The position numbers and the translations under genes were made by a program. A DNA stretch of 64,000 bases from Tubiluchus corallicola. Its lineage: Eukaryota > Priapulida > Priapulimorpha > Priapulimorphida > Tubiluchidae. This document shows, piece after piece, positions 31,201 to 42,500 of this stretch; position 1 is the first letter of the stretch; every line of letters starts with the position of its first letter. The DNA lies in contig JAQGDQ010000240.1 in the NCBI GenBank assembly GCA_030141605.1, positions 233,879-297,878 on the forward strand, read 5' to 3'. The notes under the pieces were generated by a model, which was not told the DNA's origin, did not search any database, and was given only the letters and a program-made list of their open reading frames with translations.

Positions 31201-31588
31201 AATGTCGAACATAAGACTAAGTTGCATCCCGTGCAACAAACCACTTCGTCTTGATTTATATCCAGTGGAAGTGTTATTTTGTTAACCCGAAACGTCACTC
31301 TGAAATTTTAGCTAGCTACAATATGCTTATTCAACTAAAGCTGTGTGTTACTTCTGCTACTGATAATGCACTTCTCTATTTCTAAATGTAATTAATACAC
31401 AATCTAATTAAATAAACGCGTAACAAAAAATAAAGTTAACAGTGGTGTACCTTCCAAGTCGTATTCAGTTTGTTGACGTAATTGATGATCTCATCAGACA
31501 GTGGCTGGTGGTTTGGAAAAAACTTAAGGGCAGCCAAAGAGTCGCTTGTATAAGTCAGCAAAATCAGAACAAAAGATTGTAAAAGCAT
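22249..31588 (-). CDS. CTSB: cathepsin B (preprocathepsin B)
   Basis: Minus-strand exons 31451-31588, 30705-30800, 29260-29364, 26602-26717, 25963-26192, 25099-25215, 22948-23076 and 22249-22325 sum to 1008 nt, a complete 335-residue product, close to the usual length. It is a lysosomal papain-family (C1A) cysteine protease. Residues 1 to about 20 ([11 protein letters not shown]...) are a signal peptide; the propeptide carries the family block GRSF...VKGLLGV. The catalytic Cys is residue 112 in QGSCGSCW; His is 281 in [11 protein letters not shown]; Asn is 301 in [25 protein letters not shown] follows the active site as in cathepsin B. The occluding loop ([12 protein letters not shown], His192-His193), which gives the enzyme its dipeptidyl-carboxypeptidase activity, is intact. 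Nothing suggests inactivation. Introns hold a long perfect hairpin, a direct duplication and a MITE. Confidence 0.97.
23823..24563. repeat. tandem duplication of a ~360-385 bp unit
   Basis: Copy 1 (23823 to about 24180) and copy 2 (24181 to about 24563) both start with AAATTATAAGCTTG and end with TTTATTTTTATTGTTCGAAA. They are nearly identical except for a block of about 28 bases (TTTCTCTGAACAATACTGAC and following) present only in copy 2. Each carries a small hairpin, GCCAGATG...CATCTGGC (first arm mutated in copy 1). Noncoding; in the CTSB intron between exons 25099-25215 and 22948-23076. Confidence 0.9.
24848..24941. repeat. 47-bp unit duplicated in tandem
   Basis: 24848-24894 and 24895-24941 are exact copies starting ACACACAGAATGATTATT and ending AAAATTATACG. 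The identity implies a recent slippage or duplication event in this CTSB intron. Confidence 0.9.
27819..28878. mobile_element. ~1.06-kb nonautonomous pogo-like element
   Basis: Left end CAGTGTACTCAGCTTAATAA, then ATCCAC, mirrors the right end, which read in reverse begins CAGCAAAATCCACTTAATAA. TA flanks both ends (27817-27818 and 28879-28880). Subterminal parts also echo each other (GGATTTATAAA...AAAGCGA on both sides). No transposase ORF remains. It lies in the CTSB intron between exons 29260-29364 and 26602-26717. Confidence 0.55.
30209..30585. repeat. 153-bp near-perfect inverted repeat
   Basis: Left arm 30209-30361 and right arm 30433-30585 are reverse complements with, by my reading, a single mismatch (an A-T-rich site near 30233/30561), separated by a 71-base spacer. 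Both arms include blocks such as AAGTAACTGTGTTTAAAA and GACAAATCACCATTTAGG. It is wholly inside the CTSB intron between exons 30705-30800 and 29260-29364, so the pre-mRNA can form a long dsRNA stem. No ORF is present. It may be a foldback/MITE transposon, a hairpin RNA locus, or an assembly or cloning artefact. Confidence 0.95.
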
Positions 31589-33384
31589 TTTCTGGAAACG
31601 TAACAAGAAAACATAAGATTATTCAAAAAAAAATTATCAATACTGATAATTACATGAAGAAAGTTGCACACCAAATCATAATGTGTTAGACCATTTAGGA
31701 CTGCCATTTTATTTCATCTAACCAGTTGTTCAATGTAACACATGATTCTGCAGCTCTCCCCCCCCCCCTTGTCACAAACACACACACACAAAGTGCCCAG
31801 TATACGTGGAAGTTAGACCTGTAAGCGTTACAGACGTTACATTACTACGTTTGTTCAAAGTGCCACTAACAAAGACTAGTGTATGAAATTTCACTTGTAG
31901 GTGCCCACGCGTTACCTTATACTAATTTGTTTACTGTTTTATTGCTTATTGTTTTACAGACTTGCAAAGCCAACAGTAAAAGTAGGCCTGTACTGCCTTT
32001 ATTTTGCAACAGATTACAAAACAGCATTAAAATGTATGTCAGGATAATTTTAATTTACCTTGATACTTGAAACATTTTGCCTATTTCAGTGGTGCTCAAA
32101 CTGCTCAGTGCAAGTTTTGTCAAAACTTTCTTCGGTAGTGGTTAAAAATTTACAGTAAGAAAGCTTCAAGTCAACATGAGGCTTAGTTATGGTCCGTCAG
32201 AAATACAATACAGGTATAATAATAATCCAAGCCTTAAACGCTAACCCTAATCTGTACATCGTAAGTATGATTAAGACCGTGAATAAAACTTTAAAATCAT
32301 TTATTTAAGTACTGCACAAAAATTATGTTAAGAAACTACCAAATCAATGAACATTTGATCTGTCAACAAGTTCAATCACAAGCATTAATGAACAAAGTAA
32401 TAACCACCATGATAAACTTGAAAGTCCAAAAAAACTAGCATGATTCAATTAATACGTTGTTAAGTGATTTGCTAAACTACCAAAGGTTAAAATTACCATG
32501 TACTTAGCTTAACTGGACAAGCACACTGATCAAGAGTTTTGAGAAGAGACCGCAACCCGATTCAACTCTAGGTCACTATAACTTTGTAAGATAAATTGTA
32601 AAGTAGACGAACGCAGCTGCAGTTGCATACGCAGCACGCGACCAATGCACGTGACATGCTTCCACAAAAGTTGTTATCTTGAGAAAAAAATAGAAAGCAC
32701 TGACTAGAAGTACGGATCTTCTCTGCGACACCGCTACGGAACCGTATTTGCGCGTATTTCTGCATTTCTGGATCAATTACAGGAACGGATCCGCACTTTT
32801 TTGGCATACTTTATATTGCGACTTATTGTACAAGAAAAAAATATACTCTTCTATAGCGAGTTAGACGAAGATGCTTGAAATGATTACAGAGAAAACAAGG
32901 TAAGGATCAAAGTACAAAATAATATCGATCATTATTGTATCATCAGCATCTGGGGAACCACTGCAGTAGTTAATAACAAAGTTAACAATTCTTGAGATGT
33001 ATCCAAGCTGATGTTGATATATCTTTCATCACAACACTTGTAAAAAATTAATGTAAAATATAATAATATAATAAAAAGTGCACGATTGCTGTCCCTATTA
33101 TGTATAGCTCTTTTTTTCAATAATCTTATATGCATGTCTTAGCAGGTCACCTTCCCTATCTAAGTTACAGCAGTTAAAATCAATCAGTTTAAAGGGGCCA
33201 TCCAGACGTATGTAAATCTATTGAAGAGCATGATAGTACCCTTCATTGTAGATGCCTATGTTTTTAATCCATGTATGCCACAAAAAGTTCTTTAGAGATT
33301 GGGTGGGTGTATGTTATAGTTCTTTATTAAAAAACAATTGTTTGCAGCAAGCAACCAATACATAAATTGGATCCTCTCACGAAA
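31589..33384. other. CTSB upstream region
   Basis: It should contain the CTSB promoter and any 5' UTR. A poly-C run (about 31758-31768) and a short (CA)n follow at 31780-31790. A locally more CpG-containing segment at about 32550-32810 contains a minus-strand 79-codon frame starting MPKKCGSVPVIDPEMQ, unrecognised and possibly chance. The remainder is AT-rich without recognisable features. Confidence 0.4.
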
Positions 33385-34678
33385 TTATTTTGTTATAAAA
33401 TTATGCCATTTTGCACGAGGAGTCTCCTCGTTGCACAAATCAATTCCGTTTAAATGAACAGGCGCGCAATACGGCTTTTGCTTTATAAGCGGTCCTGTTA
33501 CCTTGATTGCATGCTCAACACTATGCACTCGTCCTAGCTCACCATGCAAGGTGAAGATATCTTTGTACTCGATCAACAAATCTTGCAATTTCTGCTTCTG
33601 CTTTTTATTTAGATTGGATAAATCAGTCTCCTTTATTTGCTTCAAATCACCTGCTTCCTCTACTGAAGCTTTATTTTCCTGCATAGACTCAACAGTAACC
33701 GCATTAGTAAGAGGCTCACAGTCACCAGACTGCAATCTTCCCAGCACGGGAGCCGACTGCAACACAACAGGGTGTTTTGTGGAATTCATCAAACGTACTG
33801 GAATATTCTCTGAATAAGGATTAACACAGGCTCTAGCTAAAGCCAAACCTGGAACCCCCACAACTGCTGGTTCTAGAAACATTGTACGGCGAGTTACAAA
33901 CAGTCGACTACTTTTTGCCAAGATCATGGTCTCAGACGCTGGTGGCAAAACAACATTTTCTTGGCAAGTCATGATGGGCACTGGTACTCCGTTTCGAAAT
34001 GCTGTCACAGGTGCTCCTTCTGCAGTCACAGCACCATGCCCATGGTCAATGACAACATTAGCTGCTTGTAAGAAATCGATACCTAAAATTATAGCATCAT
34101 CACAATCTGCTACGATGAACTGAAGCTTGACATTCCTTGTATCAGATAGGAATTGTAATAACAGTAGTGTCATGCACTTTCAAACGAATGCTTTGATCCG
34201 CTGCTATTACATTTGTATAACATTTTCGTGCTAGAGGACCCCTTAATCCACATTTGAAACATTTCATGCAAGTTTCTGGTGTATGCCCTGGCTTTTTTCA
34301 GTGCTTGCAAACTATGCTAGACTGAAGTAGCTTTTCTTGATGGGCACTCATATTAAACTGACACCTTGCTGTAGGTTGCTGTCTCCATTCAACACTATTT
34401 TCTTGCTTATTAACTATATCTCTCGTAATTAGAACACTATTTAATTTCTTAATAGCTGCTTCGAGTGTATGAACGTCAGCTTCATAAAACTTTGTGCGCA
34501 GTTTTGATTTAAGACCCTCTATGAAACGTTGTGCGCAAAAACGGTCAATCACATTAGCATCAGTTATTTCGGGATTAGCTAATCTAAGAAAATAGCTAGG
34601 AATAGATTCACACATGTATAGCAACTGCAATAACAGCAATGACAGTAACAGGAACAGCAGCATTAACAAACCATACAC
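33385..34678 (-). pseudogene. broken Ty3/gypsy-like retrotransposon (gag to start of RT)
   Basis: Minus strand, 5' to 3'. First, 34678-34298 encodes a gag C-terminal piece (RFIEGLKSKLRTKFYEAD, then TLEAAIKKLN) ending at a TGA that falls inside a zinc-knuckle motif. Zinc-knuckle-like residues continue after the stop (GHTPETC, then CFKCGLRG with Pro where His is expected). A frame change near 34150-34175 then leads into 34173-33385, with a protease-end block AIILGIDFL and a pre-RT block EYKDIFTL...VHSVEHAIKV. The retropepsin DTG/DSG active-site stretch, almost all of the RT, RNase H and integrase are absent. No LTRs were identified. It is an inactive relic between two divergent genes. Confidence 0.85.
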
Positions 34679-36558
34679 CAGTTAGGGGGTCAGCATTCAC
34701 TATCAGAAAAATTGAAATCGAATCGAATTTTTGAATAAATTTTCTAATAATAAATAAAAAGTAGTCTCACAAAGACCATGTGTAGTAAAAATAATAATAA
34801 TGTGTTTAAAAACTGTGCAACGAAATCTTGCTATAGTGCTGATTACAAGCTTTGTCAATCATTTTAGTGATAAAATGACTCAAATATTCAATGCTCACCC
34901 CAACACCAATTATACAACAACAATCTGTAAACAAATTTCCTTAGTCAGCAAAACTGCAAATGAGTTGCCCTGATCCCTTTTTTATGATCACTTAGTTTCT
35001 GCTATTCAGTCTTCATAATTTAGAAGAAAGAGAAATGGGCTCAGTTTCGGAAATTAAGCTTTGTCAAGTCAACAACAACAACGTCGTTAACTTAGCCACA
35101 GTTTTTAGAAACCTGCCACTGGTCTATTTCAGACTTAAGTTTTCTATACAACATTCACCAATCCTGAGGAGAAGTTATAGGATTCTCTAGAAAACCGAAC
35201 AATGTCAACACAACAATCTCAATTAAATGCTTGAATAGAATAGAATTGTTAATGCCTGAAGCAATCTAACACTGAAATTGGTTGAGGCTCTATAGATAAA
35301 TGTCTTCACAATCAAGTTTTTGCTAAATTTGATTTGACAGGCCTCTGTGAATACACCTCAAGTTGATCATGCAAGATTTTATAATCTTTAATAATAACTG
35401 CTCGATCTCCATACAGCTGAGTGAGTGAATGAATAACTGTGAATATAATTCAGCTATACTTTAAATAAATATGGAACGCCACATTAACAATTTTATCATA
35501 AAAAATATTCTTATATTTCTCACTTATGGTCTTCTCACAATAAGAACATAGTCGTAGTTGTAGTACACTCACTACAAAAAGGTAGTAGTTATAAATGACG
35601 AAGACGATCTCAACGCAAGAAAAGCTCTCATTTTTGCGGGTTTTGTTTTTGTTTGGTTGCCACCTGCAACTTCTTTTCATGGTTACAGTTTTATACATTT
35701 GTATTATTACTAAACGTGCTTTGTTTCGTTGAAATGTGCCCGTGTATTGGATACTAGTGCCTAAAAAAGTGATAGCGAATGAAGGCGTTCTTCTTTTATT
35801 CGATGAATTGCCGTAGCACTGCTGCTTGCCAAGCCATGAGCCTAAGATAAAGTGAAATTTGATAATGTAGCAGGTATACAAAGAGATGGTGTATCACCTA
35901 ATAGTAGTGTTGTTTTAAACCAGAAACAATAAGTTGCAAGTGGATCATTCCGTTACAACAAATTGAACAAGTGTGGCATCAAGGTAGGCTTACTAACTTC
36001 ACTTCAGAAACTGGAAAAAAGTACAGGAATGACTTTTTGAATTAGCATAGAACTACTCCCGTAAACAATTAAACTACTATTTAAACGAGAATATTCCTAA
36101 TTATCTCGTACTACATCATAAAAGGACTGGTCGAAGAAAAGTGCAAAGAAGAAAGTCGTGGCTGCTCCCTGCAGATATTAGCTTCATAGACACGACTAGA
36201 TAAGCAAAATAATTTTTTGGTCAACAGGCCTGTGATATGAAAGACACATCTCCGAAACAGAATGTGTTTTCCCAAAGTACATTCATCTGTCAACCACAGA
36301 TTCACTGACTGATGCTGTTTCTCAGTAGAGTTGCTGTTTCTTAACTTTTTATGTACTTGCTGCTTTATCAGTTATGACAAGTGTGCACAGGTGATTGAGT
36401 CTTAACCAGCTTTATTGGTAATTCATACAAATTGGATTTTTTTAGGTCCGAACACAAAGAGAGAAGTCAGTTGGAACTACTCAGCTAAGCATTGTGGACA
36501 ATTTTTACATTATTTTTCTGAAATTTTTGCCATATGACTGTTTATTGACATAACAGGC
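34679..36558. other. upstream region of the ZC2HC1 gene
   Basis: No gene is recognised. A 143-codon minus-strand frame at 35450-35881 has no family features I recognise and is treated as chance. This segment should contain the ZC2HC1 promoter and 5' UTR; no clear core promoter motif could be singled out in the AT-rich sequence. Confidence 0.4.
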
Positions 36559-39500
36559 ATGAGTAAAGCTAAATCTGCAAGTGAGTTTTTAGCAAAGATT
36601 TTCTGCATTTTTTAAACTGCATTTTAACTGTTGGTAATTCTTGTTGTTCAAAGTGTGCCCGAAAAGGATTAATTGAACTACCTAACTAACATTGTGATCG
36701 TCTTGAATCTATGACTGTTCCTCTTCGCTTGCTGTACAATGTGTTATTTTTCTAGTAAGGTTAAACTTTGTGCTGCATGAAGGCGATAGAGTAGTTATTA
36801 GACTGTATGAAGAGTTATTATTTGCGTATAAATTTACCTACTGGAAAGTCAACCTAACCAATAAAAACACTGCTTACTTAAGACATTTACTATGTATTTG
36901 ACAGTTACAGTGAGGTAGTGCAAATCAACATGACTATCAATAACAGTAAATTTTAGACAGTAAACCTTTTTAAAATTTATAATAGCTTTAGTGCAGGATC
37001 ATTATTTGTTTTCATATTTTTATTAACTTTTATCAGTGTTGTGGCTAGCGCTTGTCCATGGACACAGTTTTTTACCTTTTCTACCTTTAACCATCAGAGC
37101 TTTTTCAACCATGACTTGATTTAGTGCATGCGTGTGTACATGTGTGCTTTTCATTACTTTCTTACTGAAATATTTTTTTAGGTTTTTGTATTAAATTAAA
37201 CTAGACATTTACCCATTTTTTATAAATCACATAAAAACCATTAAAAGTGCTTTTCAAATTTGTTGAAAGTAACTTTGTACACTAAAACATTTAAAAACAC
37301 GTTTTTCTATATATAGTTGGCCAAAGACAATTGCATGACATTGCAAATGTTGAACTATGGTGTCCACTAACCACTTAAGGCGGCTTAGTTACTGTGAAAA
37401 TTTTTACCATGGCAATTTTGTTTTTCGTAGATGATTTTGAAGTCCCTCCACCAAATGCTGATCTAACGCCATGTAGAGTTTGTGGACGAACATTTGCACC
37501 CAGTACATTGGTGAGTTGTGTACACATTGTGTTAAAAACACCAGCTTGCAACTTTCGAAAACATTGCCGTGCTGTGCCGAAGTGCACATAAGGTTCTTGT
37601 GTTTATAGACAAATAATTCATGTAACGTTTCCAGATCTTTTAAAGCATCTTTGTGTCAGGCAAAGGATGTGAAATCATATTGGCTAAAAGTAGTGAAAAA
37701 TTTTGCTTTCTAGTGCTAGCATCGCTCTTTAACAACCGTAAACGTAATACAGAGATAAATCAATAGAATTATTTTGCCTAAAAAAGCAGAATAACTGTAC
37801 ACATGTTTCTGATTTCTACAAAAAAATAGTAAGGTCCTACCAGCAGTGAGGCTCTCCGTACTTAGGATAGCTGCAATACCAAAAATAACTCTCTAGTGAG
37901 AAGACACCAAAGTGTGATACTTTTTTGTATGTATAAACGGTCAAGAATCAAGCTGCTGCAGAATTATAACTTTGGAACTATAGTAGTTATACATAAACAT
38001 TCAGCTAAACACAGGAGAGCTAATTTGTGTGCTTTCAATTATTTGTACCAACCTTCAGCTGAGACTGCCTGGACAATCGCAAAGCACTGTTATTCAAATT
38101 GTTTATTTATAATGTTTGTTAAGCATGTCATTATGTGTTTCTGGTGAAAAACGGATAATTTTCCTTCACCTGTAACACATTTATTTTAAGCATTGTGCTT
38201 TTCTAATGTTATAACAAAGCACACACAAGATACGAAAGAAAATTTTGCCTAACAAGCAATATTATGTATCTTACCATCTTTTCTGTCTTACTTGGACGGA
38301 AACAGCTTGTTTGTCAAGCTAATGAATATTTTTGCATTTAGCATAGTGAAACTATTCATCTCACTACAAGTTAATAACATACACTTCAATTTTAACACAC
38401 TAAATGTATTTAACACCTACCAATTTACCATTGTTACAGATAAATACCATTCACAAAATCTGTCCAAACAACACATCTGTCCCAGACATGTGTCAAACAA
38501 TGTACGTGGGTGCATTGGCTGCTTATGCTCAATTTAGAATTTTTGTCTATGTTTCCAAGCAGCAGCTAATTTAATTAATAACAGCTAGTAAACTTAATCT
38601 TAATATTAAATTCTCCTCACAGCCTGTTACATTTGCATTACTTCAAGTACTGAAAATATTTGATTTCTTTGATTTATTTAGGTGTTTTCTGTCTGAAATA
38701 AATCTTCTTAAGCTAGGATCCAATAGCTTTGAGTTTTGACAATCCTTAGATGAAGTTTTTCCCAATCATGCTCTCTTATTCTCTGAAAAACTTTCCAACA
38801 TCTCAAACAAAAAAAATTGTAGGAGATTTGTCTAATGTCATGATAAAATACATGTGCAAATAAGAGCGATGAGAGTGTGGCGGTCATACAGCTTTTGTTA
38901 AATTTTTATTTTATGGTCAGTAATTTGTCCTGTTAGGTAAAGGCTGAGACCTAATATGCGTGCTCAGTGTAGACAACACTTTATTGAAGGAAATATGGAA
39001 TTGTTATTTTTCTATTATGTTGCCATTTTTATCCGTACTTTATGGTTTCATCGTCTTCTGCAGGTAAAACATGAGCCAATCTGCAAGAATGCAACAACAA
39101 AGAAAAGAAAAGTTTTTGATTCAGGAAAGATGCGAGCAATGGGTACTGAGATACCAGTCAACAAGACTATGCGACCTGGTCAGAAACCTAAACCCGAAAA
39201 GGTAAGCTAACATTATATTGTTGTTGTTATTCCATTTATTGGTGTTACCCCTCTATTTCATAATATAAATTCGCAATTTCAATTTCGAATGAGTTGATAT
39301 GAGTTGCTTAGGTAAAACCGCAGGAAAGTTCTTTGGATTGAATTAGTTGTTAATGGCAGCTTCATCAACATTATGTATATATGCTTGTTAATAAGTTTAG
39401 ATCTGGATTGAAATGGATTTTACGTTTGACTGAACACAAACAAATAGTTGAAGTAATGTGTTGTATGAGATACAGCTATGAAGTTGAGTTTTTCTGAACA

Positions 39501-42500
39501 TACAAACGAGCACCTAGCGTCTTTGATTGCCTGATGGCTTATGCGGAGCAAGTATTTGAAGATCAATAGCATCAAAACTCTAAAAATATCTGTATAGATG
39601 CTGTACATATACTGTATCAATAAGTGTTTCCTGTTCTACTTCTAAATTTCTGATGCACATATCTTGCTTAAACTACCTCATTATACAAAGTGCATTCTGT
39701 GATCCTATGTGTGTCTAATAAATAATGGAGTGATTAGATAGCTTCAATTCATCAAAGTAACACAAATAAAAATTGCTCAACACTGACGTCATTGCATTTG
39801 GCTTCCTCTACAATCATATTCTAGTACTATATTTGATCTACTGTTGTTCTAATTGATCTTGTTTGTGTCTGCTTTTCTGCTGTTACATTTGCATAATCTA
39901 TTGATTTCGGATTTGTACCATAATCTCTCTGCCCCAGGGATATTTATTTTTACCATTCGAATCTGTAATTGACATATTCTGTATGGAAACCATATTGCTA
40001 TACTGGCAGAAACATGGAAACGATGTGCAAAAATTTGTTCTAAGCCATGCCAGGCAACATTGATAACTAAAAACTGTTGAGCAACTTGTATAAAAACTAT
40101 GTTATAAGAATGAACTTTAAATTAGTTATAAAAATAAAAATGAAATAGTTAAGTGATCTAAAAAAGACACAATATTGTGACATCAAACTAATTTGCTTGT
40201 TAGTGTTTGATATGCCAGTCATTTTTTCACATAAAGGCTAACAAACAATCATCATTTTGTTTTATAATATCACGTGATTTTTGCCTCATACTAAAGATAG
40301 TAAAACTAAAGTGAGCAAATAAAGTAAGTGCTATTACTAAAGGTTGTTCAGGCCTATTAATTTGACTACATTTATACTTGCATGAATCTTAGAGATTCTT
40401 CTCTTTGTTATTTCAACATTTTCTCTGCTCAAACAGCAACCATTCATAGTCATTCTAGTTGTCACGAGAAAATTAAAAATCTGGCAACTTGTTGCTGATA
40501 ATATTAAAAGCAGTTTTCCTGGAAAATTAAAAAGTTATTATAACAAAAATGTTCGCATGAATATGTTTTGTGTTGAAAAAATGTTTCTCTAGTGTTTGAC
40601 TTTGTCAAACATTAGGTGCAATTATGCAGTATGAACGTATGAAAATTCCTCTTTGCATTATTTTTGCTCATCATTCCGGAATGTCTCTAGCACAAAGTAA
40701 GTACATACACCATCGGACAAAACTACATTTCGAAGCATGTGCATACTTTGGAACAAAATATTTAAATTTCCATTGAAATTTTTTCTAATGCCTAAATTGC
40801 AAAAGCAGGTATAGAGGTAACTGTTTAGTTATTCTACCAGACAACCCGAAGCATACATACTTATTTTGCTTTCCATCACTGAGTATGATTCATACATGTA
40901 GTCAATGTATCAATAGCTCAATATACATGATGCTGTAATTGTTTAGCATAATAGAATTTTAAAGTTCCAGCTTATTTGACTTCCTCAGATGTAAAATTTT
41001 TCGGGTTAATATACGGGTATTGCTTCAAATGCCTAAAGTTCAGGAAAAATAAACAAGGTTATGTTGTTGGTAGAATATACTTTAGTAAAACTTTAGAAAC
41101 AGCCACTTCAAAATCACTTCATTTCCGTAATCACTTACTTTGACTAGTTTGATGATATGACTGACCTAGAATTATAAAATCGTAAGGAGACCAAATGTGG
41201 TAAAAGCTCAAGAAATTTTGTTAATATTTACCATTGTACATTAAACTAGTCAATAAGTAGTTAAAAATTTCTTAAACTATGTGTAGGCCATCATAACTGT
41301 GAGAAATTGAAACAACTGTGATCTATACCATGCTGTACTTATCTAGCAAATTTTCATTCAGTTGTTTGAAGACCTTGAGCTTTTGCAGTCAGGAGTAGAC
41401 CGGCAGTTGTTACCAATTTTTTTAATATTTGCAAGTAGATTTAAATCATGAACCGTAAAATTTCACACGAACTAAGCCAAAGTGCACAAGCATTTTAAGG
41501 TCTTATAGAATAAAGTTTTGCTGGAAGCTGTGATCAATATTGTTGCACTACAGTCAAAAGAGTTTTTTTCAAAACAGCTAAATGAGGTTGCAGTTTTTAA
41601 TGGGTATACAATGGAAGGCAGATGGGCAGCAAGAGTACATGACTTTTGCACCTATCCTAATACAGTTACACTTATTTCAGCATGATAAATGTTTAGTAAA
41701 TATACCAAATTCAAACTGCGGCATATTCTAAATAGAATGATTATAAAGACTGTGTCTAAAACCATTCATTTTTGATGTTGTATATGTAGCGTCACATTAC
41801 TGATATGGCTTTCTAAAGTTAATTGTGACTTAGTTTGGCTACTTCTGTAGAAATTTAAGCATTCTGTATTAGAAAGCATATTAATTTTACAAAATTGGCC
41901 CAAAAACTATTGCAAGCATAGTACATATGATTATTTAGATTTGCACTTTTTTATACCAGTTATTTTACCTTAAGAAAGTTGTAGATAAATTTTGTATGTG
42001 TTCAAAATGCTTTAGTAAACCTGAATAACAATATTTTATACTTTTGCTAGCTACTTAACATAGTTAAGTGATACATTTAAAACTTCCTAACTTAAGAGTT
42101 GGTTTTGAATCATCATTGCACTTTTGTTGTTAACTTGTACTTTTTAGTTTAAAGTGTCAGTTGGTGACTATGTGAGCTTGTAAAGCTAAAATAGAAGTTT
42201 TTTAAACTTGCCTTGAAAATATTATTGTATGAGCATCATGAGACATTTCTCTACTGTCCTCCTCTATTACAAATAATTTTGTTGCATTGTGTTGCAGCCG
42301 AAACCATCACATTGGAGACAGGAACATGAGGAATTTATAGCAACGATACGAGCAGCAAAAACAGGAACTGCTCCTCCACCAAGTTCGATTCCTGCTGGTA
42401 AGTTTCCTTTTGCGCTGATAAAATCCGGTTCAGATTTTGTAGGAAGCTCAAAAAAATATGTAATAGTATTCCTGGAAAATCTTATTTTGCAGAGTATTGA

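Noticed and set aside
31285-31300. CCCGAAACGTCAC as a Penelope/hammerhead tail
   Set aside because: No CTGANGA and no pairing stem upstream.
35450-35881. 143-codon minus-strand ORF between the gypsy relic and the ZC2HC1 gene
   Set aside because: No recognisable domain, no signal of splicing, and composition like the surrounding noncoding DNA.
37394-37591. ORF starting MKIFTMAILFFVDDFEV taken as the ZC2HC1 start
   Set aside because: The first part is intron: TTTTTCGTAG is an acceptor at 37421-37430, and the exon 36559-36580 supplies a start codon in matching phase.
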